NCBI RefSeq assembly: GCF_001544475.1
Contig: NZ_FCNW02000003.1
Span: 297,832-361,831, forward strand
Direction of reading: 5' to 3'
DNA length: 64,000 bases
Source: Caballeronia humi
GTDB lineage: Bacteria; Pseudomonadota; Gammaproteobacteria; Burkholderiales; Burkholderiaceae
Positions 15,150-24,485 of the stretch are shown here, in pieces (the first letter of the stretch is position 1; each line of letters begins with the position of its first letter). Below the pieces are notes generated by a model. That model saw nothing but the letters and a program-made list of their open reading frames with translations, was not told where the DNA came from and did no database searches. A program made the position numbers and the translations under genes.

Positions 15150-16220
15150 ATGACAAGGAAAGCAATTTCGATAGCGGTGCTCGGCCTGGCGTGCCTTTCG
15201 GCGGGATGCTCGATGATCGGACCGAACCGGCTGAAGGCCGATCAGGTCGATTACGCGCGCGCCCTCGGCGATGCCAAGAAGCGTGAAATTCTTGCAGCCA
15301 TCATCGGATTGAGGTTCGCGGATTCCCCCGCGTTCCTGACCGTGAGCCAGATCATTGCAGCCTATACCTTCGATGCCACCACCGGCGCCACGCTCAACGC
15401 CGGTTCCGGCTCGCAGCCGAACTACGCGCTGGCGACAGGCGCGGTGTCCTACTCAAACCACCCGACCTTCACCTTCACTCCGACGACAGGCGAAGCCTAC
15501 GCAAGCGCCTATATCCGTCCGCTCGCGCCGACACTCGTGATGCCGCTCGCCGAAAGCGGCATGCCGATCGATCTCCTCCTGCGCATCACTGCGCAGTCGA
15601 TCGGCGGGTTGCAGAACGGCACCGCGCTCGGCGGCCCGAACAGCTCGGGCGCGCCGGAGTTCTTCCAGCTCCTGCGGGTACTGCGGCGGCTGCAACTGGC
15701 GGGCGAGCTGAACATCGAATCGCGCGACGAGAAGCACACCGGCCGGGTGTTCATCACGATCGGCGCGACTTCCAGCGGCGCCTCGAAGCAAACTACCGCC
15801 GATCTCGCGAGCGTCCGCAAGCTTCTGAAACTCTCGCCGAAGACGAAGACCTATGAGATCGTCTACGGACAGTCCGCGCAGCGCGGCGACCACATTCCGA
15901 TGGTCACGCGCTCGGTGCTCGGCATTCTGACGGACCTGGGCGCACAGGTGAACGTGCCCGACGAGCAGGTCAATAGCGGCTCGACGCAGCCGACCATCGG
16001 ACTGATCGGCGGGGAGACACGTCCGACGATCATCGTCAGCACGGGCAGGAAAGCGCCGCCCGATGCCTACGTGAACATCCTGTACGGACAGTCGGAGTAC
16101 TGGATCGAGCGCAGCGACTTCGATTCGAAATACGCGTTTACGGTCGTGCAGAACCTGATGGCGCTCGCGGAGGTGACGCAGGATTCAAAGGCGCCGATCG
16201 TGACGATTCCGGCGAATTAG
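15150..16220 (+). CDS. Hypothetical lipoprotein
   Basis: 356 residues. MTRKAISIAVLGLACLSAGC ends in a type II lipobox with the modified Cys at residue 20, followed by SMIGPN; Ser at +2 predicts the outer membrane. The body has a polar Thr/Ser/Tyr-rich stretch (residues ~75-120), a helical middle and a C-terminal segment with YVNILYGQSEYWIERSDFD, where YGQSE recurs as VYGQSAQ around residue 237. No known domain; length and composition suit a periplasm-facing anchored protein. It lies within the DUF2235 cluster but on the opposite strand to it. Confidence 0.8.
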   Translation: MTRKAISIAVLGLACLSAGCSMIGPNRLKADQVDYARALGDAKKREILAAIIGLRFADSPAFLTVSQIIAAYTFDATTGATLNAGSGSQPNYALATGAVSYSNHPTFTFTPTTGEAYASAYIRPLAPTLVMPLAESGMPIDLLLRITAQSIGGLQNGTALGGPNSSGAPEFFQLLRVLRRLQLAGELNIESRDEKHTGRVFITIGATSSGASKQTTADLASVRKLLKLSPKTKTYEIVYGQSAQRGDHIPMVTRSVLGILTDLGAQVNVPDEQVNSGSTQPTIGLIGGETRPTIIVSTGRKAPPDAYVNILYGQSEYWIERSDFDSKYAFTVVQNLMALAEVTQDSKAPIVTIPAN

Positions 16221-16277
16221 CGTGATCAAAAGAAACGCCGCGTAATATTTCGAATTAATTCCTCAGCGGGAATCTCG

Positions 16278-16315
16278 CGCGCAAACGCTCGCAAGCGTTT
16301 GCGCGATTTGTTTTG
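16278..16315 (+). terminator. Strong hairpin after the lipoprotein gene (probable terminator)
   Basis: CGCGCAAACGCT (16278-16289) and AGCGTTTGCGCG (16294-16305) form a perfect 12-bp stem with the tetraloop CGCA, followed by ATTTGTTTTG. It lies 58 bp after the lipoprotein stop and 93 bp before the RND pump start. It most likely ends the lipoprotein transcript, but the symmetry would also suit a repressor operator for the efflux operon. Confidence 0.6.
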
Positions 16316-16397
16316 TAAGCTTCTTTTGTGTCATGTTATAGAGCGTTGAAAATCCAATAACCGTCAGACACGGAAAACATACGGGCAAGCGAAATCG

Positions 16398-19300
16398 ATG
16401 TGGATCGTCAGACTCGCGCTCCGGCGCCCGTACACGTTTATCGTTCTGTCGTTGCTGTTGCTGATCATCGGTCCGCTCGTGATCGTGCGCACGCCGACCG
16501 ATATCTTTCCTAACATCGACATCCCCGTCGTCTCCGTGATCTGGTCGTACAACGGCCTGCCGCCCGACCAGATGGAACGGCGCATCACGCTCAACTACGA
16601 GCGCGGGCTCTCGGTGGCGGTGAACGACATCGAACACATCGAGTCGGAGTCGCTGCCGGGCATCGCGGTGATCCGCATCTTTTTCCAGCCGAACGCGAAC
16701 GTCGATGAAGCGATCGCCGAAATCACGGCGCTCTCGCAGACGCAGCTCCGCGCGCTGCCGCCCGGCATCACGCCGCCGAACATCCTGCGCTACAACGCGT
16801 CGACGGTGCCGATCCTGCGGCTCGCGCTTTCGTCGATGGAACTCACGGAGCAGCAGCTCTACGACTTCGGCAACAGCTTCCTCAAGACGCAGCTCGCGAC
16901 CGTGCAGGGCGCTTCGGTGCCGCTGCCTTACGGCGGCAAGCAGCGCCAGATCATGGTCGATATCGACTCGCGCAAGCTCCAGGCGAAAAACCTCGCGCCG
17001 ACCGACGTCGTCAATGCGATCAGCGCGCAGAACCTGATCTTGCCGACCGGCACGACCAAGATCGGTCCGACCGAATATTCGGTGGGCCTGAACGCGAGCC
17101 CGAACTCGATCGAAGGGCTCAACGACATCCCGATCCGCACCGGCCCGAACGGCACGATCTATATCAAGGACGTGGCGCACGTGCGCGATGGTTTTCAGCC
17201 GCAGACGAACATCGTGCGCCTCGACGGCACGCGCGCATCGTTGCTCACGATCAACAAGAGCGGCAACGCGTCGACGCTCGACATCGTGTCGCGCGTGAAG
17301 GCGCTCCTGCCGACGTTGAAAGGCCTCGTGCCCGAGTCGCTCAAAATCGAGCCGGTCGCGGACCAGTCGCTCTTCGTGCGCGCGTCGGTGTCGGGCGTGC
17401 TGCGCGAGGCGGTGATCGCGGCGGGCCTGACGGCGCTGATGGTGCTGCTGTTCCTCGGCAGTTGGCGCGCCACGCTCATCATCGCGATATCGATCCCGCT
17501 TTCCATGCTCACGTCGATCGTGATGCTCTCCGCGATCGGCCAGACAATCAACATCATGACGCTCGGCGGCCTCGCGCTCGCGGTGGGTATCCTCGTCGAC
17601 GATGCGACCGTCGCCATCGAAAACATCAGCCAGAACCTGGAGCAGGGCAAGGAACTGGAACAGGCGATTCTCGACGGCGCGCAGCAGATCGCCGTGCCGA
17701 CGCTCGTCTCGACGCTTGCCATCTGCATCGTATTCATCCCGATGTTCCTGCTGACGGGCGTCGCGCATTACCTCTTCGTGCCGCTCGCCGAAGCGGTCGT
17801 GTTCGCGATGCTCGCGTCGTACTTCTTCTCGCGCACGCTGGTGCCGACGCTTGCGAAATACCTGCTGCGCAACCACGAGCACATGGGCGGCGACGTCGAG
17901 GGCATGAAGGGTTCGAAGAATCCGTTCGTGCGCATCCATCTCGGGTTCGAGCGGCGTTTCGAGTCGGTGCGGCATCGCTATCGCGGCTTTCTCGAAGCGC
18001 AACTGAAGCATCCGGGCCGCTTCGCGCTGATCTTCCTGCTGTGCTGCCTGCTCTCGCTCGGGCTCGCGCCGTTCCTCGGACGCGACTTCTTCCCGTCCGT
18101 CGATGCCGGCGTCATCGCGATGCACTTGCGCACGCGCACCGGCACGCGCATCGAGGAGACGGCCGCGCTGACCGATCGCGTCGACCAGCGCGTGCGCCAG
18201 TTGATCCCGAAGAACGAAGTGCATTCGATCATCGACAACATCGGCCTGCCGGTGTCGGGCATCAACCTCTCGTACAGCAACACGGGCGCGATCAGTTCCG
18301 CCGATGCCGACGTGCTCATCAGCCTGAGCGAAGACCACAAGCCGACCGCCGATTACATCCACGAGTTGCGCCAGAAGCTGCCCGCCGAGTTCCCGGGCGT
18401 CGCGTTCTCGTTCCTGCCGGCCGACATCGTCAGCCAGATCCTGAACTTCGGCGTGCCCGCGCCGATCGACATCGAAATCGTGGGGCGCGACGTGCAGGGC
18501 AACCGCGCGTTCGCGAACCGCCTGCTCGCGAAGATACGCGGCGTGCCGGGGCTCGTCGATGCGCGCATCCAGCAGCCGTCCGACCTGCCGACGATCAACG
18601 TCGAAGTCGATCGAACGAAGGCGTTGCAGGCGGGCTTCACGCAGCGCGACGTGGCGAACAATCTGCTGATCACGCTCTCCGGCAGCCAGCAGACGACGCC
18701 GACCTTCTGGCTCAATCCGGCCAACGGCGTGAGCTACAACGTGATCACCTCGGCGCCGCAATACGACATGGATTCACTGCAATCGGTGGCGAACATTCCG
18801 GTGACGTCGTCCACGGGCCGCACAAACCTGCTCGGCTCGCTCGCGCAGCTTTCGCGCGGCTCGCGCGAAGCGGTCGTGTATCACTACAACGCGCAGACGA
18901 GCATCAACCTTTACGCAACCACCGAGCGGCGCGACCTGGGCGCGGTGTCGGATGACGTGCAGCGCATCATCGACGAAGCGCGCGGCCAGTTGCCGAAGGG
19001 TTCGTCGATCAGCATCCGCGGTCAGGTCGAGACGATGAACTCGTCGTTCAACGGTCTCGCGTTCGGCCTCATTCTCGCGGTCGTGCTGGTGTATCTGCTG
19101 ATCGTCGTGAACTTCCAGTCGTGGCTCGATCCGTTCATCATCATCACGGCGCTGCCGGGCGCGCTCGCGGGCATCGTCTGGATGCTGTTCCTCACACACA
19201 CCACGCTTTCGATTCCCGCGCTCACCGGCGCGATCATGTGTATCGGCATCGCGACGGCGAACAGCATTCTCGTCGTGAGCTTTGCGCGCAGCGCGTTGCA

Positions 19301-19598
19301 GGAGCATGGCGACGCGGTGCGCTCGGCGCTCGAAGCGGGCTTCACGCGCTTCCGGCCGGTGCTCATGACCGCGCTCGCGATGATGATCGGCATGGTGCCG
19401 ATGGCGATCGGCCTCGGCGAAGGCGGCGAGCAGAACGCGCCGCTCGGACGCGCGGTGATCGGCGGGCTGATGGTCGGCACGCTCGCGACGCTGTTCTTCG
19501 TGCCGGTCGTGTTTTCGATGATCTACACGCGGCTCGAAGCGCGCGCGAAGAAAGCGAACGCAGGTTCACCGCCGCCACAACGGCAGCAGACGGAATAA
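16398..19598 (+). CDS. RND-family efflux pump permease (AcrB/HAE1 type)
   Basis: 1066 residues, the normal length for tripartite RND pumps. N-terminal TM1 begins at FIVLSLLLLIIGPLVI; large periplasmic loops follow TM1 and TM7. TM4 carries the proton-relay pair in GILVDDATVAIENI (Asp-Asp), essential in AcrB. TM10 and the C-terminal GLGEGGEQNAPLGRAVIGG region are also typical. Sited in the inner membrane, it exports hydrophobic compounds by proton antiport. First gene of an operon with adaptor (12 bp gap) and outer-membrane channel. ATG 16398 has only a weak Shine-Dalgarno. The order permease-adaptor-channel is less common than adaptor first. Confidence 0.95.
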   Translation: MWIVRLALRRPYTFIVLSLLLLIIGPLVIVRTPTDIFPNIDIPVVSVIWSYNGLPPDQMERRITLNYERGLSVAVNDIEHIESESLPGIAVIRIFFQPNANVDEAIAEITALSQTQLRALPPGITPPNILRYNASTVPILRLALSSMELTEQQLYDFGNSFLKTQLATVQGASVPLPYGGKQRQIMVDIDSRKLQAKNLAPTDVVNAISAQNLILPTGTTKIGPTEYSVGLNASPNSIEGLNDIPIRTGPNGTIYIKDVAHVRDGFQPQTNIVRLDGTRASLLTINKSGNASTLDIVSRVKALLPTLKGLVPESLKIEPVADQSLFVRASVSGVLREAVIAAGLTALMVLLFLGSWRATLIIAISIPLSMLTSIVMLSAIGQTINIMTLGGLALAVGILVDDATVAIENISQNLEQGKELEQAILDGAQQIAVPTLVSTLAICIVFIPMFLLTGVAHYLFVPLAEAVVFAMLASYFFSRTLVPTLAKYLLRNHEHMGGDVEGMKGSKNPFVRIHLGFERRFESVRHRYRGFLEAQLKHPGRFALIFLLCCLLSLGLAPFLGRDFFPSVDAGVIAMHLRTRTGTRIEETAALTDRVDQRVRQLIPKNEVHSIIDNIGLPVSGINLSYSNTGAISSADADVLISLSEDHKPTADYIHELRQKLPAEFPGVAFSFLPADIVSQILNFGVPAPIDIEIVGRDVQGNRAFANRLLAKIRGVPGLVDARIQQPSDLPTINVEVDRTKALQAGFTQRDVANNLLITLSGSQQTTPTFWLNPANGVSYNVITSAPQYDMDSLQSVANIPVTSSTGRTNLLGSLAQLSRGSREAVVYHYNAQTSINLYATTERRDLGAVSDDVQRIIDEARGQLPKGSSISIRGQVETMNSSFNGLAFGLILAVVLVYLLIVVNFQSWLDPFIIITALPGALAGIVWMLFLTHTTLSIPALTGAIMCIGIATANSILVVSFARSALQEHGDAVRSALEAGFTRFRPVLMTALAMMIGMVPMAIGLGEGGEQNAPLGRAVIGGLMVGTLATLFFVPVVFSMIYTRLEARAKKANAGSPPPQRQQTE

Positions 19599-19610
19599 CT
19601 CGGAGCGTAA

Positions 19611-20795
19611 ATGGAAGAGCAGGGAACGCAACGGCCAATTCAACCGCGACGCAACAGGCTGTGGCTCGTGCTCGTTGTGGTGGTCGTGCTCGCGCTGATC
19701 GTGCAGGGCATCGTGTCGCGGCGTTCGGCGCATGCCGAGCTGGAGCGAGACGTCGATCGCTATAGCGTGCAGACCGTTGAAGTGATCGCGCCGACGCGCA
19801 TGAAGGCCACGCAGGACCTGATCCTCGCGGGCGATATCCGCGCGTTCTCCGATGCACCGATCTTCGCGCGCACGAACGGCTATCTGAAGCGCTGGACCGT
19901 GGATATCGGTGAGCACGTGAAGAAGGGCCAGTTGCTCGCCGAAATCGATGCGCCCGAAACCAACGACCAGTTGCGCCAGGCGCGCGCCGACGAACAGACC
20001 GCGCGAGCGAACTACCTGCTCGCGAAGACGACGGCGGACCGCTGGGCGCAGATGCAGAAGAACAACTCGGTTTCCCGTCAGGAGACTGATGAAAAGAACG
20101 GCGACATGCTCGCCAAACAGGCCGCGCTCAACGCGTCGCAGGCGAACGTGTCGCGGCTCGCGCAGCTCGTGTCGTTCCAGAAGATCTACGCGCCGTTCGA
20201 CGGCGTCGTCACGGCGCGCAATACGGATGTCGGCCAGTTGATCGACGCGGGCAGCGGCTCGGCCGGGCGCGAGCTGTTCCACATCCAGGACCCGACGACG
20301 TTGCGCGTGTTCGTCGACGTGCCGCAGGCGTATGCGCGGCTCGTGCGGGTCGGCTTGCCCGCCGAACTGCTGCTGACCGAGCAGGGCGAGCGCAAGTTCG
20401 AAGGCACGGTGGTGCGTACGGCGGGCGCCGTCGATCCGGTCGCGCGGACGATGCGCGTCGAGGTGCAAGTGAAGAACCCGGGCGGCGAACTGCTCGCGGG
20501 CGCGTATGCACAGGTTCGCTTCAAACTGACGAGCGCGAATCCGGGGCTGATGCTGCCGGGCAACGCGCTGCTGTTCCGGCCCGACGGCGTGCGCGCCGCG
20601 ACCGTCGATGCGAACGGCCGCGTGAAGCTCCTGCCGGTCGTGCTCGGCACCGATTACGGCACGCGGGTGTCGATCGTATCGGGCCTGACCGGCGACGAGC
20701 GCGTGATCCTGAATCCGCCCGATTCGATCATCGACGGCACGGCGGTGCGCGTCGCCAAGAAGGACGGCAAGGCGCCGGAGGGCAAGGCGTCATGA
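19611..20795 (+). CDS. RND efflux periplasmic adaptor (MFP/HlyD family)
   Basis: 394 residues. An N-terminal anchor helix (RLWLVLVVVVVLALIVQGIV, ~18-40) replaces the lipid anchor seen in some adaptors. The lipoyl half-motifs flank an alpha-hairpin: GYLKRWTVDIGEHVKKGQLL at ~91 and IYAPFDGVVTARNTDVGQLI at ~190; beta-barrel and membrane-proximal domains follow. It links the RND permease to the outer-membrane channel. Start ATG 19611 with GGAGCG upstream; its stop overlaps the next start by four bases (ATGA), so the two are translationally coupled. Confidence 0.94.
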   Translation: MEEQGTQRPIQPRRNRLWLVLVVVVVLALIVQGIVSRRSAHAELERDVDRYSVQTVEVIAPTRMKATQDLILAGDIRAFSDAPIFARTNGYLKRWTVDIGEHVKKGQLLAEIDAPETNDQLRQARADEQTARANYLLAKTTADRWAQMQKNNSVSRQETDEKNGDMLAKQAALNASQANVSRLAQLVSFQKIYAPFDGVVTARNTDVGQLIDAGSGSAGRELFHIQDPTTLRVFVDVPQAYARLVRVGLPAELLLTEQGERKFEGTVVRTAGAVDPVARTMRVEVQVKNPGGELLAGAYAQVRFKLTSANPGLMLPGNALLFRPDGVRAATVDANGRVKLLPVVLGTDYGTRVSIVSGLTGDERVILNPPDSIIDGTAVRVAKKDGKAPEGKAS

Positions 20796-22264
20796 TCGCG
20801 ATGCGCGCTTTGGCCGTGGCATCGGCTTTGAGTTTTGCACTGGCGGGGTGTGTCGTCGGGCCGGACTATGTGAGGCCTGACGTGAGTGTGCCGGCGGCAT
20901 ACAAGTCGCTGGATGCGCAGGCATCGAAAGACTGGAAGCCCGCCGAACCCGCTGACGCCAAAACGCGGGCGCCGTGGTGGGAAATCTACGGCGATCCGCA
21001 ACTGAATGCCCTCGAAGAAAAGGTCGCGTCGGCGAACCAGACGGTCGCCGCCGCCGCTGCGCGCTTTCGCGGCGCGCAGGCGGCGGTTGCGCAGTCGCGC
21101 GCCGCGTATTTCCCGACCGTGACGGCGAACGCCGCGTTCAACCAGTCGCGGGCATCGGAGAATGTGCTGTACAAGTCGAGCGCGGGCGTGACGCTGCCCG
21201 ACTACATGCTCAACGCGCAGATCACGTGGGAACCGGACTTGTGGGGACGCATCTCGCGCGCGGTCGAAGGCGGGCGCGCGGAAGCAGCGGCGAGCGCCGC
21301 CGACCTTCAAAGCGCGATCCTGTCGATGCAGGCCGAACTCGCGACCAACTATTTCGAATTGCGCGGCACGGTGGAGGAAGAGCGGCTGCTCGCCGAGACC
21401 TTGCAGACTTACCAGAAAGCGCTCGCGCTGACGAAGGACCGCTTCGCGGGCGGCATCGCGGCGGAGTCCGACGTCGCGCAGGCCGAGGAGCAACTGAAGT
21501 CGACGCAGGCGCAACTGATTGACCTCGAGACCACGAAAAGCCGCCTCATCAACGCGATCGCGATTCTGATCGGCGAGCCACCGTCGTCGTTCACGCTCGA
21601 CGTTCCACCGCTCAACGCGGGCAACGTGCCGAACCCCGGCGCCGCGCTCGATGCGCTGCCGCCCGGCATCCCGTCGACGCTGCTCGAACGCCGCCCGGAC
21701 ATCGCGGCGGCGGAAAGACGCGTCGCGGAGGCGAATGCGCGCGTGGGTGTCGCGACGGCGGCGTTCTTTCCGAATTTGCTGCTCGCAGCGACGGGCGGCC
21801 TCGAAGCGACCAACTTCAGCTCGTGGCTGATGGCGCCGAGCCGCTTCTGGTCGCTTGGACCGCAACTCGCGTTCACCGTGCTCGACTTCGGCGGACGCGC
21901 GGCGGCCCGCGACGCGGCGCGCGCCGCCTACGACGAAAGCGTCGCGGACTATCGGCAGACGGTGCTCACGGCGTTCGGCCAGGTCGAGGACAACGTCACT
22001 GCGTTGCAGGTGCTGCGGCGGGCGCTGGATGCGCAGCGCGAAGCCGTCGATGCGGCACAGCGCGCGTTGAGCAAGGTGGGCAATCGCTATGAGAACGGCG
22101 CGATTACGTATTTGAGCGTCGTCGTGACGCAGGCGATCGTGCTCAACGACCAGCGCGCGGCGGTGAGCATCGAGCGCAGGCGGATGGCGGCGAGCGTTGC
22201 GCTCGTCAAGGCGCTGGGCGGAGGATGGACGGCGGGGGAGTTGCGGGTGTCGAAGGGGGACTGA
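20792..22264 (+). CDS. Outer-membrane efflux lipoprotein (NodT/OMF family)
   Basis: 490 residues. The N-terminus contains a lipobox, ALAGCVVGPDYVRP, in which GC is followed by the VGPDY motif shared by NodT-family channels. Two OEP (TolC-like) repeats cover ~65-265 and ~285-475, with coiled-coil helices such as NQTVAAAAARFRGAQAAVAQ. It forms the trimeric exit duct for the RND pump encoded upstream. It overlaps the adaptor stop by four bases. No intrinsic terminator was seen in the 22 bp before the convergent dehydrogenase. Confidence 0.93.
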   Translation: MIAMRALAVASALSFALAGCVVGPDYVRPDVSVPAAYKSLDAQASKDWKPAEPADAKTRAPWWEIYGDPQLNALEEKVASANQTVAAAAARFRGAQAAVAQSRAAYFPTVTANAAFNQSRASENVLYKSSAGVTLPDYMLNAQITWEPDLWGRISRAVEGGRAEAAASAADLQSAILSMQAELATNYFELRGTVEEERLLAETLQTYQKALALTKDRFAGGIAAESDVAQAEEQLKSTQAQLIDLETTKSRLINAIAILIGEPPSSFTLDVPPLNAGNVPNPGAALDALPPGIPSTLLERRPDIAAAERRVAEANARVGVATAAFFPNLLLAATGGLEATNFSSWLMAPSRFWSLGPQLAFTVLDFGGRAAARDAARAAYDESVADYRQTVLTAFGQVEDNVTALQVLRRALDAQREAVDAAQRALSKVGNRYENGAITYLSVVVTQAIVLNDQRAAVSIERRRMAASVALVKALGGGWTAGELRVSKGD

Positions 22265-22286
22265 GCTTCACACGCTCGCCACGCCT

Positions 22287-23528
22287 TTAGAACCTCCCCA
22301 CCCGATAAGGCGCCGGATCGGTAAACGGCGTCTCTCCCGTCATCATTTCCGCGAGCAAGCGTCCGGTCACCGGCCCGAGCGTCAACCCATGATGCGCGTG
22401 CCCGAACGCGAACCACAATCCCGGATGCCGCTCCGCCGGCCCGATCACCGGCCGCATATCCGGCGTACAAGGCCGTAGCCCAAGCCAGGGTTTGTCATCG
22501 AGCCGCCGCCCGAGCCCGAACACCGGCCGTGCCGCGCGTTCCGCCAGATCGAGTTGCACCGGATTAGGCGGCCGGTCGCGTCCGGCGAGCTCGACACCCG
22601 TCGTCAGCCTGAGCCCGCGCCGCATCGGCGCAACGACATACCCGCCTTCGATGTCGACCACAGGCCGCAGCAGCGGCGCCTTCGCCGTGCTCGCGTAATG
22701 CATGTGATAACCGCGCTTTGCCATCAGCGGCACGCGATAGCCGAGCGGCCGCAGCACGCGGTCCGACCACGCCCCGAGCGCGACGACGGCCGCTTCGGCT
22801 TCGATCGGCCCATCGTCCGTCTGCACGCGCCACGCGGCGCCACGCTGTTCGAGCGTCGCCGCATCGCCGCGCACGATACGGCCGCCTTCGCGCTCGAATA
22901 GCCGCGCGTAACCCTTCGTCAGCGCGCCGGGGTCGGACACACTGCGCGGATCGGTCCAGTGGATCGCGCCCGCATAGCCGCCGTCAAGCGACGCCTCCAC
23001 GCCACTCAACCCCGCACGATCGAGGATGCGCACATCCAGTCCGTGCGTCGTCGCGATGCGTTGCGCATCGAGCGCCTCGCGTTCGAATGCGTCGGCCGCG
23101 CGATACGCTTCGAGCCATCCCGTCGGCCGCACGAGATCGGCGAGGCCCGCGCGCTCGATGAACGCCTCGTGCTCCGCGACGCTGCGCCCGATGAGCGGCA
23201 GCATGTCGCGCGCGGCGGCCTGCAGACGGACGGGCGCGGACTCCCACCAGAAGCGCGCGAGCCAGCGCGCATATGAGGGCAGCGAGCGCACGTCATAGCG
23301 CAGCGCGGTCGAGCCGTTGCGCGCGTAGCGCAGCACGGTGCGCCAGTCGCGCGGAAACGCATACGGCACCACCGACGACGCCTCGATCAGCCCCGCGTTG
23401 CCAAAGCTCGTCTCCTCACCGGGCGCGCGCCGGTCGACGAGCACGACGTCGAATCCGCGCTGCCGCAGATGCAGCGCCACGCTCACGCCGACGATGCCCG
23501 CCCCGAGCACGATCACGTCCTTTGCCAT
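22287..23528 (-). CDS. FAD-dependent D-amino-acid dehydrogenase (DadA-like)
   Basis: 413 residues, started at ATG 23528 behind AAAGGA. The FAD-binding Rossmann motif is VIVLGAGIVGVSVALHLRQR at residues ~5-24; the central region has DAO-fold substrate domain features, and the C-terminal GLWFAFGHAHHGLTLGPVTG closes the FAD site as in DadA. It oxidises D-amino acids to imino acids and passes electrons to the respiratory chain. It is the second gene after the amino-acid binding protein (22 bp gap), and divergent from an imino-acid reductase-type gene, which supports D-amino-acid metabolism. Substrate (for example D-proline or others) is not determinable. Confidence 0.85.
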   Translation of the reverse strand: MAKDVIVLGAGIVGVSVALHLRQRGFDVVLVDRRAPGEETSFGNAGLIEASSVVPYAFPRDWRTVLRYARNGSTALRYDVRSLPSYARWLARFWWESAPVRLQAAARDMLPLIGRSVAEHEAFIERAGLADLVRPTGWLEAYRAADAFEREALDAQRIATTHGLDVRILDRAGLSGVEASLDGGYAGAIHWTDPRSVSDPGALTKGYARLFEREGGRIVRGDAATLEQRGAAWRVQTDDGPIEAEAAVVALGAWSDRVLRPLGYRVPLMAKRGYHMHYASTAKAPLLRPVVDIEGGYVVAPMRRGLRLTTGVELAGRDRPPNPVQLDLAERAARPVFGLGRRLDDKPWLGLRPCTPDMRPVIGPAERHPGLWFAFGHAHHGLTLGPVTGRLLAEMMTGETPFTDPAPYRVGRF

Positions 23529-23550
23529 ATCGTCCTTTGCAAAAACAGCG

Positions 23551-24336
23551 TTACTTCGCAATGATGTCGCGTTTGAAGTATTTCTGCGACAACTGGCTGA
23601 GCGTGCCGTCCTTCTTCATCTCGTCGAGCGCGGCGGCTATCTTCGCCTTCAAAGCGGCGTCGTTCTTGCGCAAGCCGAAGCCCGTGCCTTCGCCGAGCGT
23701 CGAAGGATCGGAGACGGGCGGGCCCGCGAAATCGAAGTCGCGGCCCTCGGGTTTCGCGAGAAAGCCGTCGATGGCGGTCTGCACTTCCTGCACGCCGCCG
23801 TCGAGCCGCCCGGCGCTAAGGTCCGCGAAAATCTGGTCCTGGCTCTGGTACGTCACGATCTGCACGCCTTCCTTCGCCCAGTGCTTGCGCACGAAATCCT
23901 CCTGCGTCGAGCCCTGCAACACGCCGACCGACTTGCCCTTGAGACTCGCGGTAGTCGGCTGAAGGTTCGAGCCGCGCTTGGCCACGAGCTGGATCGGCAT
24001 CACGTAGATGGGCGGCGTGAAATCGATGGCTTGCTTTCGCTTGTCCGTGATGTTCATCGCCGAGTTGATCACGTCGAACTTGCGCGCCTGGAGCGCCGGA
24101 ATCAGACCGTCGAAACTGTTCTCGACCCACACGCATTTCATCTTGATGCGCTGGCAGACCGCGTTGCCGATGTCGATGTCGAAGCCCTCAAGTTGCCCCG
24201 ACGGCGTCTTGCTCTCGAACGGCGGATACGCCGCCTCGACGCCGAATCGCAGGGCTTGCTGAGTGTCGGCGTGCGCCGCGCCGAGCGTGATGGCGAAGCT
24301 CGCCGCGCCCGCGAAGCAGATCGTTTTCCAGTTCAT
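23551..24336 (-). CDS. ABC transporter periplasmic amino-acid-binding protein
   Basis: 261 residues from ATG 24336 (a GTG three codons earlier is possible). Signal peptide MNWKTICFAGAASFAITLGAAHA. The mature domain has the type 3 family 3 signature LRFGVEAAYPPFESKTPSGQ and GFDIDIGNAVCQRIK, and binding residues in a NITDKRKQAIDFTPPIY stretch. It should capture polar or basic amino acids in the periplasm. No permease or ATPase gene is next to it, which is unusual; it probably docks on an ABC core encoded elsewhere. Co-transcribed with the downstream dehydrogenase. Confidence 0.9.
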   Translation of the reverse strand: MNWKTICFAGAASFAITLGAAHADTQQALRFGVEAAYPPFESKTPSGQLEGFDIDIGNAVCQRIKMKCVWVENSFDGLIPALQARKFDVINSAMNITDKRKQAIDFTPPIYVMPIQLVAKRGSNLQPTTASLKGKSVGVLQGSTQEDFVRKHWAKEGVQIVTYQSQDQIFADLSAGRLDGGVQEVQTAIDGFLAKPEGRDFDFAGPPVSDPSTLGEGTGFGLRKNDAALKAKIAAALDEMKKDGTLSQLSQKYFKRDIIAK

Positions 24337-24419
24337 CGTTGTCACCGTGTCGTATGTTGTAAGTGCGCTTTCCGATCATTGCGGCGCGGGTCACGAAGGA
24401 CGAGGCCGCCAACGCAATA

Positions 24420-24464
24420 TAGACTAAAAATAAAATAAAAGTCTAGAATGGACGAAAATGTCTA
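24420..24464. promoter_or_regulatory. TAGAC/GTCTA dyad in the divergent control region
   Basis: TAGACT (24420-24425) and AGTCTA (24440-24445) form an inverted repeat around an A/T-only spacer of 14 bp; another GTCTA half-site is at 24460. It lies between the divergent binding-protein and cyclodeaminase genes, 20 bp upstream of the latter. The pattern is operator-like; no candidate regulator is adjacent. Confidence 0.45.
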
Positions 24465-24485
24465 TCAATCGGAAGGAGGCTCGAA

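Noticed and set aside
16263..18761. Long open frame antisense to the RND permease
   Set aside because: High-GC third-position bias creates long antisense frames; its translation is Arg/His/Asp-rich with no domain, while the plus strand encodes a full RND pump.
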